Of a stretch of DNA of 35,655 nucleotides, positions 22,186-28,425 are shown piece by piece. The first letter of the stretch is position 1. The number at the start of each line of letters is the position of its first letter. The stretch comes from JACPVU01 sp964373255 (GTDB lineage: Archaea > Aenigmatarchaeota > Aenigmatarchaeia > GW2011-AR5): positions 1 to 35,655 of the forward strand of contig CAYJTG010000011.1 in the NCBI GenBank assembly GCA_964373255.1. The letters run 5' to 3'. The notes beneath the pieces are model-generated. The model did no database searches. It saw only the letters and a list, made by a program, of their open reading frames with translations, and had not been told where the DNA came from. Both the position numbers and the translations under genes were made by a program.

Positions 22186-22802
22186 ATTCAATTGATATAT
22201 TGCGATACGCCATACAGGCAGGCGCCTATCTTATTTCAGGCCTTTCAAAAGACGATCTAAAATTCGTGCGCAGCGTTATTTTATTTGGCAGCGCGGCCAG
22301 GCTTACGGCATCGGAGAATTCTGATATAGATATATTTTTTGATTTGAAATGCTCAAGAAAATCCCAGCTCAAGATCAGGGCAAAATTAAACAAATTTGCA
22401 GAGCAATTTTATATTACAAATAATGCGCTGCAATTCAAATCACATGGAATAGATAATGAAATCAGCATAAAAGCCGGCAGACTTGAGGAATGGGAAGAAT
22501 TATCGCAAAGCATTGCATCAACCGGGATCGTTCTATATGGAAAATACACAGCAGAACCAAAGGGTCTTAGTCCATATACATTGCTTTCATGGGAAAACCC
22601 CGGTAAGGCGAAGGGTGCATTGCTGAACAAGTTCTATGGCTACAAATCGGGCAAAAAAATATATGCAGGCATGCTGGAAAAATCAGGCGGCATTAAAATC
22701 GGCAAAGGGTCTGCAATAGTGCCTGCACAAAACTCCAGTTTGTTTATAGATGTTCTGGAAAAATACAAAATAAATTACTCCAGGCGTGATGTTTGGGGAT
22801 GA
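22182..22802 (+). CDS. mntA: MNT-type nucleotidyltransferase (putative antitoxin)
   Basis: A 206-residue protein. VILFGSAARLTASENSDIDIFF (33-54) is the classic minimal nucleotidyltransferase signature, with Gly36-Ser37, Arg40 and the metal-binding Asp48 and Asp50. In HEPN/MNT systems this enzyme attaches AMP units to the HEPN toxin and silences it. About 100 residues follow the core and contain a conserved-looking basic segment (LLNKFYGYKSGKKIYAG) of unknown use, longer than in compact MntA proteins. Overlap with the HEPN-like gene indicates coupled translation. Confidence 0.8.
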   Translation: MNSIDILRYAIQAGAYLISGLSKDDLKFVRSVILFGSAARLTASENSDIDIFFDLKCSRKSQLKIRAKLNKFAEQFYITNNALQFKSHGIDNEISIKAGRLEEWEELSQSIASTGIVLYGKYTAEPKGLSPYTLLSWENPGKAKGALLNKFYGYKSGKKIYAGMLEKSGGIKIGKGSAIVPAQNSSLFIDVLEKYKINYSRRDVWG

Positions 22803-22867
22803 CAATTTCTGTAATGATGAATTCGGATCATGGGCTTGCCAAACTCTGAATTGCACATAACATATGG

Positions 22868-22999
22868 CATTTTACGAAGTTTTGCGTTAGCAAAAATTGG
22901 GGTGGAGCCGAGCGGCAGAGCGAAGGCGGAACCGTAAAAGTGCTGTTAAGTCCTCGCGAATACTTGGAGCGACCGAGAGCCGAAGGCTCGGAGGAGTGG
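22868..22999 (+). ncRNA. GC-rich structured intergenic segment, possible RNA gene
   Basis: Between AT-rich neighbours lies a GC-rich stretch with good pairing. ttttacg (22870-22876) pairs with cgtaaaa (22932-22938) around ttttgc/gcaaaa and gccg/cggc hairpins. A second domain has tcctc pairing with gagga around ccgagagcc/ggctcgg with GAA loop. It has no open frame and no tRNA T-arm. It could be a small non-coding RNA or a decayed RNA gene. Its right end runs into the inverted repeat that flanks the 23024 gene. Confidence 0.35.
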
Positions 23000-23011
23000 C
23001 AGTTTTGAAAC
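22997..23011. repeat. Inverted repeat flanking the 23024-23311 gene, left arm
   Basis: tggcagttttgaaac is the exact reverse complement of 23349-23363. The two 15-bp arms bracket a single small gene in 367 bp, with 12 bp between this arm and the gene's stop. Confidence 0.8.
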
Positions 23012-23023
23012 TTTGTAACAATA

Positions 23024-23311
23024 TTACATAAATTTAACAGGTCCTCTTAACATTTTAGAATCCTTAGAATCTCTAATCTTAACACAGTAATCATCCAATT
23101 CATTTATTATTTTGACCAATTTCCTTGCATCAACATTTCTCAAATTATTAATAACATAATCACAATTGATTCCTTCTCCCATATTTTCCATTATATAAAA
23201 CTCTAGTGATGGAAACTTCCTCTTTCTTAAATCTTCATTTAAGAATTGAAGTACTAACCCTTGATACAATTCACGTAATCCTGGACTGATATATATTTCT
23301 ACACTTTTCAT
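23024..23311 (-). CDS. Small orphan protein between inverted repeats
   Basis: A 95-residue protein I do not recognise. It begins MKSVEIYISPGLRELYQGL and ends with a basic LRGPVKFM; the predicted pattern is mixed alpha/beta. It is markedly AT-rich against its neighbours, and a perfect 15-bp inverted repeat surrounds it closely. This may be a very small mobile cassette or a gene captured by one, or the repeat may serve as terminator and operator. TATA-like sequence (tataaag on the minus strand) lies just upstream of the start near 23335. Confidence 0.6.
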   Translation of the reverse strand: MKSVEIYISPGLRELYQGLVLQFLNEDLRKRKFPSLEFYIMENMGEGINCDYVINNLRNVDARKLVKIINELDDYCVKIRDSKDSKMLRGPVKFM

Positions 23312-23348
23312 AGTTACTATAAAGTAGTCAATCTTTATAAAGCTTTCG

Positions 23349-23363
23349 GTTTCAAAACTGCCA
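23349..23363. repeat. Inverted repeat flanking the 23024-23311 gene, right arm
   Basis: gtttcaaaactgcca is the exact reverse complement of 22997-23011. It lies 37 bp upstream of the small gene's start and 31 bp before the three-way-junction repeat at 23395. Confidence 0.8.
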
Positions 23364-23394
23364 TTGGATTTAACATGATCATATCATGACTTAT

Positions 23395-23491
23395 AATAGT
23401 ATCTCCGAAAGTGAGGTATACGCCTCTTGGCGTATACCTCGGTAGAGGATTACTGCCAACAGGCAGTAATCCAACTTTCGGAGATACTGTA
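23395..23491. repeat. Three-way-junction structured repeat, copy 2
   Basis: Identical over 97 bp to 251-347, with a 15-bp closing stem (23398-23412 with 23474-23488) and two perfect inner hairpins. It ends 6 bases before the stop codon of the fused MNT-HEPN gene on the minus strand, so it would form the 3' end of that mRNA. Perfect identity with a copy 23 kb away implies recent duplication or active movement. Confidence 0.92.
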
Positions 23492-23497
23492 TAAACG

Positions 23498-24706
23498 CTA
23501 TTTCCTCTTTCTGCCTTTCTTAGAAACAGCCTTCACTTTGCCTTTCTTCTCGGGCTTTTCTATTATAGGCCTCAAGTCCTCGACAAAACGGCGGACGTAC
23601 TCCCTCGTCATCTCTATATCTTTTTGCGGTATCTCGCTTATTTTGTCGTCGTCGAGCATCTTCCTCATTGTGATGACTCGCTTGAAAATCTCGTCAAAGT
23701 AAGGGTCGACGTACTTGCCGTCGATGAGGTCCCTTTTGATCGCAGCCGGCAGATCCTTTGGGTCGGGCGGCAGTTTTTCTAATTTCTTTAAAGCCGCGAC
23801 AGCTGCCTTGATCATGACTTCGTAGTTCTTCTCGACGATGGTCTCTTTCTTTTTCTTCTGCAGCTGCAAAAGAAGCTGTTCCATGCGCGAGACGAATTTC
23901 TTTGATTTCTCTATCAGCTCGTCCAGGTGCTGGCCCGTTATGTCTTTTACTTCCTTGTGCTCGACATTCTTGCGGAAATCTATTATGTAGTTCAGGTCGT
24001 TGAGATATTCCTGTTCAAGAAGTTTAGGGTCGACAAGATGTTCCTTGACGTCGATAGGTGTATGCTTAGGCGAAGGCGGGCTGTAGCCTAAATACATAAG
24101 CACCGCCTGTGAGCTGTTGAGCATTGCATAATACAAATCTTCGGCAACCATGTAGAGCTTTGCCGTCTCGACGCGGTTTATCTTCTGCGGCGCCGTCTCC
24201 ATGAATTTCTCGACGGCTTCCAGTGTTGCGGGTATTTTTCCCAGCTCGAGAAGCTTTCTTATAGGAATAAAGAATCCCGTGTCGTACAACGCCCAGCCAT
24301 CACGCACAATCGTGTAAAGAAGCGGATGCCCGATGCGAGCCATGTCCCAGAACTCTGACAACGTCCACGCAGGCTGGACAGTGATATCCTCAGAAATCGA
24401 CTTTGCTATCTCGTGAAGCTTGTCGTCAAACGCGTCCTTCATCTCAGGCGTAAACCTCGACAATACATCGTCTATGACAACCAGCATATCAACGTCGCTC
24501 TTCTCGTGGAAGTCCCCGCGCGTCAACGATCCAAAAAGAACAACTGCCTTGACGACGTTCTTGTATCTCTTGAGAACCTCGTCCTTGAAGCTTTCAGCCA
24601 GCTTCAGCTTCCTCTTCCGCATGGCTTCAGCTGCCTTGTTCGTCTTTTTTGTCTCTGGCGCTTCTTTCTGCTCTGCTGTTTTTGTCGGCTTTGCTTTTTG
24701 TTTCAT
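23498..24706 (-). CDS. Fused MNT nucleotidyltransferase-HEPN protein
   Basis: A 402-residue protein. A Lys/Glu-rich N-terminal tail (1-35) precedes a minimal nucleotidyltransferase domain with VVLFGSLTRGDFHEKSDVDM (Gly59-Ser60, Asp71, Asp73). The middle helical domain (about 180-290) is HEPN-like, with RX4H at FRKNVEH (Arg245, His250). A long basic coiled-coil tail follows (KKKKETIVEKN...; end KKGRKRK). Having toxin-like and antitoxin-like domains in one chain suggests an enzyme that controls its own RNase, or a housekeeping nucleotidyltransferase that kept HEPN for binding. The RX4H motif is intact. A hairpin with AATCAAGAAA tail lies in its leader. Confidence 0.85.
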   Translation of the reverse strand: MKQKAKPTKTAEQKEAPETKKTNKAAEAMRKRKLKLAESFKDEVLKRYKNVVKAVVLFGSLTRGDFHEKSDVDMLVVIDDVLSRFTPEMKDAFDDKLHEIAKSISEDITVQPAWTLSEFWDMARIGHPLLYTIVRDGWALYDTGFFIPIRKLLELGKIPATLEAVEKFMETAPQKINRVETAKLYMVAEDLYYAMLNSSQAVLMYLGYSPPSPKHTPIDVKEHLVDPKLLEQEYLNDLNYIIDFRKNVEHKEVKDITGQHLDELIEKSKKFVSRMEQLLLQLQKKKKETIVEKNYEVMIKAAVAALKKLEKLPPDPKDLPAAIKRDLIDGKYVDPYFDEIFKRVITMRKMLDDDKISEIPQKDIEMTREYVRRFVEDLRPIIEKPEKKGKVKAVSKKGRKRK

Positions 24707-24723
24707 AATGAAAATTCTCCACT

Positions 24724-24755
24724 TTCTTGATTAAACTTCTTTCTCAAAGAAGTTC
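24724..24755 (-). repeat. Hairpin plus AATCAAGAAA tail, copy 2
   Basis: On the minus strand gaacttcttt pairs with aaagaagttt across GAG, followed by aatcaagaaa, 18 bases before the MNT-HEPN start codon. It matches copies at 13873 and 29578 and lies in the leader of the gene. The following 170 bases (24756-24924) hold no gene I can see. Confidence 0.8.
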
Positions 24756-24924
24756 ATACTCTAACTCTTGAGAAGAAACGAATATAAATTCATTCATGCA
24801 GTTCACACCGCCATTTTCCTTTATAATTCTCCTGTACGGTATTTATCTGTATTTGTTACTACTTAATAGTATATAAAGCTAACTGTAACTCGTTGCAAAT
24901 ATAATCAGAAAAAATGTCTTATAC

Positions 24925-25144
24925 TTATTTCCTATACGCCTTCAAGAAATCTTCTCTGGAAATTCCACAGTCCTCCAAAATGCCCTGTAAAGTTCCTACA
25001 TCAAGTTCTTTATGAAGCGGTACCGTTGCAAAGTAATTGTCATTTGTTATAGTTACGTGATCTCCTTTTTGTCGTATAGGGCGAAATCCAAAATTCTTAT
25101 AAAATTTTTATAAGTTCTTTCCCAGAGATTACAGGGAGCTTCAT
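24925..25144 (-). pseudogene. hicA: HicA-type toxin gene with a one-base frameshift
   Basis: From the ATG at 25144 the frame reads MKLPVISGKELIKIL and then a stop. Skipping one T continues KNFGFRPIRQKGDHV, then ITNDNYFATVPLHKELDVG, then GILEDCGISREDFLKAY to a stop at 24925. That is a complete HicA double-stranded RNA-binding fold with the catalytic His in GDHV. HicA cleaves mRNA and is neutralised by HicB, whose gene lies 5 bp upstream. The extra base falls in an AT run (ataaaaattttataag), so it may be a true mutation, a sequencing error or a phase-variable site. Confidence 0.85.
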
Positions 25145-25149
25145 AAGAA

Positions 25150-25353
25150 TCAGGCTATTATCTTTCCACGCTCAATCCGAACCTTTCCATGTTCTATCAT
25201 GTAATCTACCATAGACTCTAAATGTAATCCAGCCGCTTCTTTCAGGTTTTTTCTGGCTTCTTCTTCTGTTTTGCCTTGTGTTGTAACACCCAATTCACGG
25301 CACCTGGCGATAAAGTATTTTTCACCTTTCTTTATGTCTGCTGTTAACTGCAT
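25150..25353 (-). CDS. hicB: HicB-type antitoxin
   Basis: 67 residues from MQLTADIKKGEKYFIARC; the ATG at 25353 is preferred over one six codons upstream because GGTGA lies just before it. The pattern VTTQGKTEEEARKNLKEAAG is the HicB partial RNase H-like fold that caps HicA. There is no C-terminal DNA-binding domain, as in short HicB proteins. It precedes hicA, the reverse of the commonest order. With hicA frameshifted, it may now be a free antitoxin able to neutralise related toxins. A TATA-like gatataaag is near 25390 on the minus strand. Confidence 0.85.
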   Translation of the reverse strand: MQLTADIKKGEKYFIARCRELGVTTQGKTEEEARKNLKEAAGLHLESMVDYMIEHGKVRIERGKIIA

Positions 25354-25457
25354 AGGCTCACCGTGCAACACTTATTGTGCCATACTTTATATCTTTATTT
25401 CTTATAATTTCCTTGGATATATAATAGATAGCAGCATCAGTACGGGAGGCTGTAAGC

Positions 25458-25622
25458 ATGAAAACCAAGGGCGCAGGCGCTCTGGAATCATTTTTGTTCC
25501 TGATTGTTGTTGTATTTGTCATAGTATTCCTGATAACTAAGTCTGCTGCCTATTCTATAATAGGCGCTGTCGTGTTTGTGGCTGTTATCGTGGCCCTGCT
25601 GAGAAGGTTCAAAATAGTCTGA
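25458..25622 (+). CDS. Small two-helix membrane protein
   Basis: A 54-residue protein below common size cut-offs: MKTKGAGALESFLFLI, a first helix (about 11-29), a KSAAYS turn, a second helix (about 33-48) and a basic RRFK end. A ggaggc SD-like stretch precedes the ATG. The sequence resembles membrane-spanning small proteins; no motif. It begins a plus-strand run of small genes and is followed by a TATA-like stretch (ctatatatata) near 25670 that may start the next unit. Confidence 0.55.
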   Translation: MKTKGAGALESFLFLIVVVFVIVFLITKSAAYSIIGAVVFVAVIVALLRRFKIV

Positions 25623-25698
25623 CCTGTGCCGGAAAAGGTATTTAAAGATTTCACCACTCATTAATAACACTATATATATAATTGTCTTGCGTGATAGC

Positions 25699-26043
25699 AT
25701 GCTGCTGGGATTTGTAAGAACGGCCATAAGGACGTGCCAATTGACAAAAGGACTCGCCGAAGTTGGTGGTGTATTCGCGTATTTGCCGAGTTTACCGATG
25801 TCGTCAATATCCGATGTATACCTGAGCATAGACGGCAATCATAAGCACGATATAATGATAGGCACGATACAGGGCGAAGGCGGTTCGTATTTTCCGGATT
25901 ACGTCGTGTTCGCGCCTGCGTCAAATATTGAGCAATTTCCTGAATACACTGCAAAGGTGGAACAGTGCACGCGGGTAAGCGAAAACCTGAATGATGTATG
26001 GCGTTCAGGCGATACAAAAAAGTCTCATACAAAAGGGCCCTAA
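25699..26043 (+). CDS. Small orphan protein, related to the 26327 gene
   Basis: 114 residues from the ATG at 25699; the upstream TTG is less likely because GTGAT before the ATG serves as SD. Not recognised. After an N-terminal hydrophobic stretch (MLLGFVRTAIRTCQL) come a beta-like middle (DIMIGTIQGEGGSYFPDYVVFAP) and a C-terminal helix (VEQCTRVSENLNDVWRSGD). That helix is clearly similar to VIDCCLKVSETVNNYWKLSD in the broken 26327 gene, so the two are paralogues. It is in a run of small genes with strong GGTG sites, as seen in accessory or viral DNA. Confidence 0.6.
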   Translation: MLLGFVRTAIRTCQLTKGLAEVGGVFAYLPSLPMSSISDVYLSIDGNHKHDIMIGTIQGEGGSYFPDYVVFAPASNIEQFPEYTAKVEQCTRVSENLNDVWRSGDTKKSHTKGP

Positions 26044-26079
26044 ACTAATATACAGCAACAGCGAAAGGGTGTGATAATT

Positions 26080-26325
26080 ATGCAGTCATTTGACCGAAAT
26101 GAATCACATTTCATCAGAGGTGTGGTGAAGACAAAGCCAACGCTGAAGCGATTTATACCTGCCTACGCAAAGAATCTGGGGTATCCGCTCTTGCCATTCC
26201 AGATAGGCGCGCTGAAAGTCGACAATGATGGCCGTGTGATCGGTTATATGAGTCAAGCTGATTCAGAATTCATGGTTTTAAGGTCACAAGAGTACGCTCA
26301 AAGGGGTTACTGGAGAGGTGTGTGA
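26080..26325 (+). CDS. Small orphan protein
   Basis: 81 residues from the ATG at 26080 (MQSFDRNESHFIRG); ggtgtgat upstream is the SD, and an upstream GTG is part of it. A beta-like middle (YPLLPFQIGALKVDNDGRVIGYM) is seen but no family. The stop TGA is in frame with the downstream paralogue fragment, and the next ATG overlaps it by sequence with a strong gaggtgtg SD, so translation of the next gene is probably coupled. Confidence 0.55.
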   Translation: MQSFDRNESHFIRGVVKTKPTLKRFIPAYAKNLGYPLLPFQIGALKVDNDGRVIGYMSQADSEFMVLRSQEYAQRGYWRGV

Positions 26326-26326
26326 A

Positions 26327-26526
26327 ATGAATTACAAAAGTCTTTGGCTCATACCGGCATTTTTGATGATGGGCATTACTCAGATTATCCGAAGTTTAGT
26401 CGAGGGTGGGGATCAGAACCTCCGCCTTGGGAAGAGGTAATAGATTGTTGCCTTAAGGTAAGCGAAACAGTAAATAATTATTGGAAACTGAGTGATGCAA
26501 TAAATAATGCTAAAAAGACGGAGTAA
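26327..26526 (+). pseudogene. Probable frameshifted paralogue of the 25699 gene
   Basis: The ATG at 26327 has a strong SD and reads MNYKSLWLIPAFLMMGITQ, a hydrophobic start, then ends at 26440. In another frame from about 26360 the DNA reads GHYSDYPKFSRGWGSEPP, then VIDCCLKVSETVNNYWKLSD to a stop at 26526, which matches the 25699 protein. A single indel around 26350-26400 would join them into a protein of about 65 residues. Alternatively the second frame starts at a TTG (26344). Both frames cannot be fully real as independent genes. Confidence 0.5.
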
Positions 26527-26550
26527 AATCATATTCGAGGTGTAACAAAA

Positions 26551-26772
26551 ATGTCATTCGATTTCCATGTGCACGGGCTGTGGATACTGGGGGCACTGTT
26601 CTTCTTCGCAGGCGGCCTCATGGCCGGCAACCTGCAGTGGCTGGAAGGAACAACGCCAATGAGCTTCGGAATATCCGTTGTATTGATATTCCTGCTGTTC
26701 CTGATAGCAGGCATGTTCTGGATATCCGCGTCCGTCAACGCACGACACGAAGAGTTCAAGAGCAAAAGATAG
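26551..26772 (+). CDS. Small two-helix membrane protein
   Basis: A 73-residue protein: HVHGLWILGALFFFAGGLM forms the first helix, SFGISVVLIFLLFLIAGMF the second, and it ends with charged ARHEEFKSKR. A clear gaggtgt SD precedes the ATG. No family recognised. It belongs to the plus-strand run of small genes 25458-27352 and is followed 29 bp later by another. Confidence 0.65.
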   Translation: MSFDFHVHGLWILGALFFFAGGLMAGNLQWLEGTTPMSFGISVVLIFLLFLIAGMFWISASVNARHEEFKSKR

Positions 26773-26801
26773 ATATTGCAATAAAAATTTTGGGTGGTCG
26801 T

Positions 26802-27104
26802 ATGCCAGGAAGCAAATATCGTGATGCAGACAAACCGTTTTATTTACTGTCGGTTCCCCTGGGCGCTTTAGCCTTTTTATCAGCCGTGCTTTTCAACTAC
26901 TCATGCAACCAAGGCCATAGAATCGAAGACAGGACAGGCGACGGAATCCAGGATAGCGTCGTAATACATCCCATTTTAAATGAGCTATATGAAGGCTACA
27001 GGCTGCAAGACGGGCGTATAGCGTACAAGACGCGGCAAATCCTTAGCACCCGCGATCCATCGCAACCATCGGCGCCGAAAAATCCAGATTCCCCAAGACC
27101 GTGA
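26802..27104 (+). CDS. Small anchored protein with EF-hand-like Ca-binding loop
   Basis: 100 residues from the ATG at 26802 (gggtggt SD). A hydrophobic helix (YLLSVPLGALAFLSAVLF, about 13-30) is followed by NYSCNQG and DRTGDGIQD, a DxTGDGxxD loop like those in Ca-binding dockerin or thrombospondin-type repeats. The C-terminus is polar and Pro-rich. It suggests an exported, anchored Ca-binding protein. Its stop overlaps the start region of the next gene. Confidence 0.6.
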   Translation: MPGSKYRDADKPFYLLSVPLGALAFLSAVLFNYSCNQGHRIEDRTGDGIQDSVVIHPILNELYEGYRLQDGRIAYKTRQILSTRDPSQPSAPKNPDSPRP

Positions 27105-27109
27105 TTATT

Positions 27110-27352
27110 ATGCCCGACAAAGAATATGAACATTCCAAAGAGCTCGATACACGCCGCTTGCTTGTTGTCGATATAATTAGCAATCATAGCGCTGAAAAAT
27201 ACAGGTTATTTTTGCTCAACGAAGACGGTACTATTTTTACGCATTACCCAATCGGCGAAAGAGCTGATTATACAAAAGATACCATAATGAAAGTTTACAA
27301 TTCTATCGATACAGAAAAGCAGTTCTTGGAAATGGCAAAGAAGGAAAAGTGA
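27110..27352 (+). CDS. Small orphan cytoplasmic protein
   Basis: 80 residues from the ATG at 27110 (MPDKEYEHSKE). Beta strands RRLLVVDII and KYRLFLLNEDGTIFTHYP followed by two charged helices give a small alpha/beta fold. No recognised family. An upstream GTG overlapping the previous stop is part of an SD-like stretch. It ends the run of small genes and is followed by gaaatccctt, a motif that also appears around the eS1 gene. Confidence 0.6.
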   Translation: MPDKEYEHSKELDTRRLLVVDIISNHSAEKYRLFLLNEDGTIFTHYPIGERADYTKDTIMKVYNSIDTEKQFLEMAKKEK

Positions 27353-27396
27353 AATCCCTTATATAACCCTTTTTCTTGTGTACGTTTCTGACACGT

Positions 27397-27978
27397 TTAT
27401 TGCTGTGCCTCGACCTTGATCTGTTTTTTCTTTTCCTGAAGCACTTCTGTTTTCCTGATCTCTATGCTCGCCACAGGATAGACCTTGTTGCACGCCCTTC
27501 GCACTTCGCCCGCAAGCTCGCCGCGTATGATCATCTGAACGAGCTCTTCGAATGTCACGTCTTTCACGATCTCCTCGACCTTCTCCTTGCCAACCTTGCG
27601 TGTTGCTTCTTTCATCGATGTTCCGACGCGCCTAAGAAGAACAAAGACCGTCTTTACCCTTACCCTTACGTCGTCTTTTGTTGTAAGGTCCTGTATAATA
27701 TCCACCCGACGGCCGTGCCTCTGCACCATTCGATAAATGTGCTCTGTCATTATATCGTGCCCGATCATTTTCGTATACGCCTTCTGCCCCTGTACGCTGT
27801 CTATCTGAAGGTCTATCTTGATGTAAAATTTTGAGTAGTCGTTGACGAGCTCCATGAGGTTTACCTGCAGTGTTCTGCCGACTAATTGCTTTGGCTCGAC
27901 TGCCAGCGTCTCCCCGACAACACGCTCGCCAAACATCTTCGGCGCCACGATCTCGTACCATTGTTTTTTCAGTGCCAT
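27397..27978 (-). CDS. rps3ae: Ribosomal protein eS1 (S3Ae)
   Basis: A 193-residue protein matching archaeal eS1 throughout: KKQWYEIVAPKMFGERVVGET at the start, FYIKIDLQIDSVQGQKAYT, GHDIMTEHIYRMVQRHGRRVD and MIRGELAGEVRRACNKVYPV near the end. It is part of the small-subunit platform near the mRNA exit. It is transcribed alone, with a leader whose hairpins are described separately; aagggattt just before its ATG can pair with aaatccctt about 140 bases upstream. Confidence 0.95.
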   Translation of the reverse strand: MALKKQWYEIVAPKMFGERVVGETLAVEPKQLVGRTLQVNLMELVNDYSKFYIKIDLQIDSVQGQKAYTKMIGHDIMTEHIYRMVQRHGRRVDIIQDLTTKDDVRVRVKTVFVLLRRVGTSMKEATRKVGKEKVEEIVKDVTFEELVQMIIRGELAGEVRRACNKVYPVASIEIRKTEVLQEKKKQIKVEAQQ

Positions 27979-28142
27979 AACAAATCCCTTTCTTTCCCGA
28001 AAGAAAGGTCTTTGTAAACCCTAAAGAAAGGGCAAAGATTTCATTCGGTACTTGGTTCTACAATTCATTCCACGCAAAGTTTTATAACCTTATTTTTGAA
28101 TCTTCTAAAAGATTCGAAAAGAAATCCTCAATAAGGGATTTC
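27979..28142 (-). promoter_or_regulatory. Structured leader of the eS1 gene
   Basis: On the minus strand a 9-bp hairpin (27987-28008, cccg loop on the plus strand) lies just before the ATG, with ctttg/caaag and gaatctt/aagattc (28098-28115) farther up. AAATCCCTT (28141-28133) can pair with AAGGGATTT (27990-27982), closing the leader, but this shares bases with the 9-bp hairpin, so the two folds exclude each other. A switch-like or autogenous control is possible (inference). Confidence 0.45.
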
Positions 28143-28167
28143 ATTTAGTAACCATTACAGTTACACC

Positions 28168-28407
28168 TCAAATTTCTGACATATCTGGGAATATTTTCTC
28201 GTAGTTATCTTTTGTTGGTATTGTCCCATCCATAGCCAATTTAATTTTTATTTCTAATAACTTTCTGAATGCGACCTCCGATTTTTCTACTGGAATTTCA
28301 TATTTTCTGTACCAGTACTTTGGAAATGCGCCAGGGTCTGGACATTGGCATTTTCCATAAACGCCCCAACCATCTGGAGACCATAGAAGATAAATTTCTT
28401 CGATCAT
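28168..28407 (-). CDS. Small orphan protein
   Basis: A 79-residue protein starting MIEEIYLLWSPDGWGVYGKC. It has an aromatic N-terminus with C-Q-C-P-D-P and a charged C-terminal half (VEKSEVAFRKLLEIKIKLA). It could bind metal through the two cysteines, though two alone are few. Not recognised. It follows the sugar-nucleotide gene by 18 bp on the same strand, so may be co-transcribed with it. Confidence 0.55.
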   Translation of the reverse strand: MIEEIYLLWSPDGWGVYGKCQCPDPGAFPKYWYRKYEIPVEKSEVAFRKLLEIKIKLAMDGTIPTKDNYEKIFPDMSEI

Positions 28408-28425
28408 GTGAAAAACCGCAAAAAT

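Noticed and set aside
22880..22960. A tRNA in the GC-rich segment before the 23024 gene
   Set aside because: No TTC-type T-loop and no cloverleaf; the pairing found has two other domains.
26080..26526. Stop-codon readthrough or selenocysteine at the TGA 26323-26325
   Set aside because: The frame continues in phase, but a strong SD and ATG lie at the junction and no selenoprotein family or insertion element is evident; adjacent genes with a frameshift explain it better.
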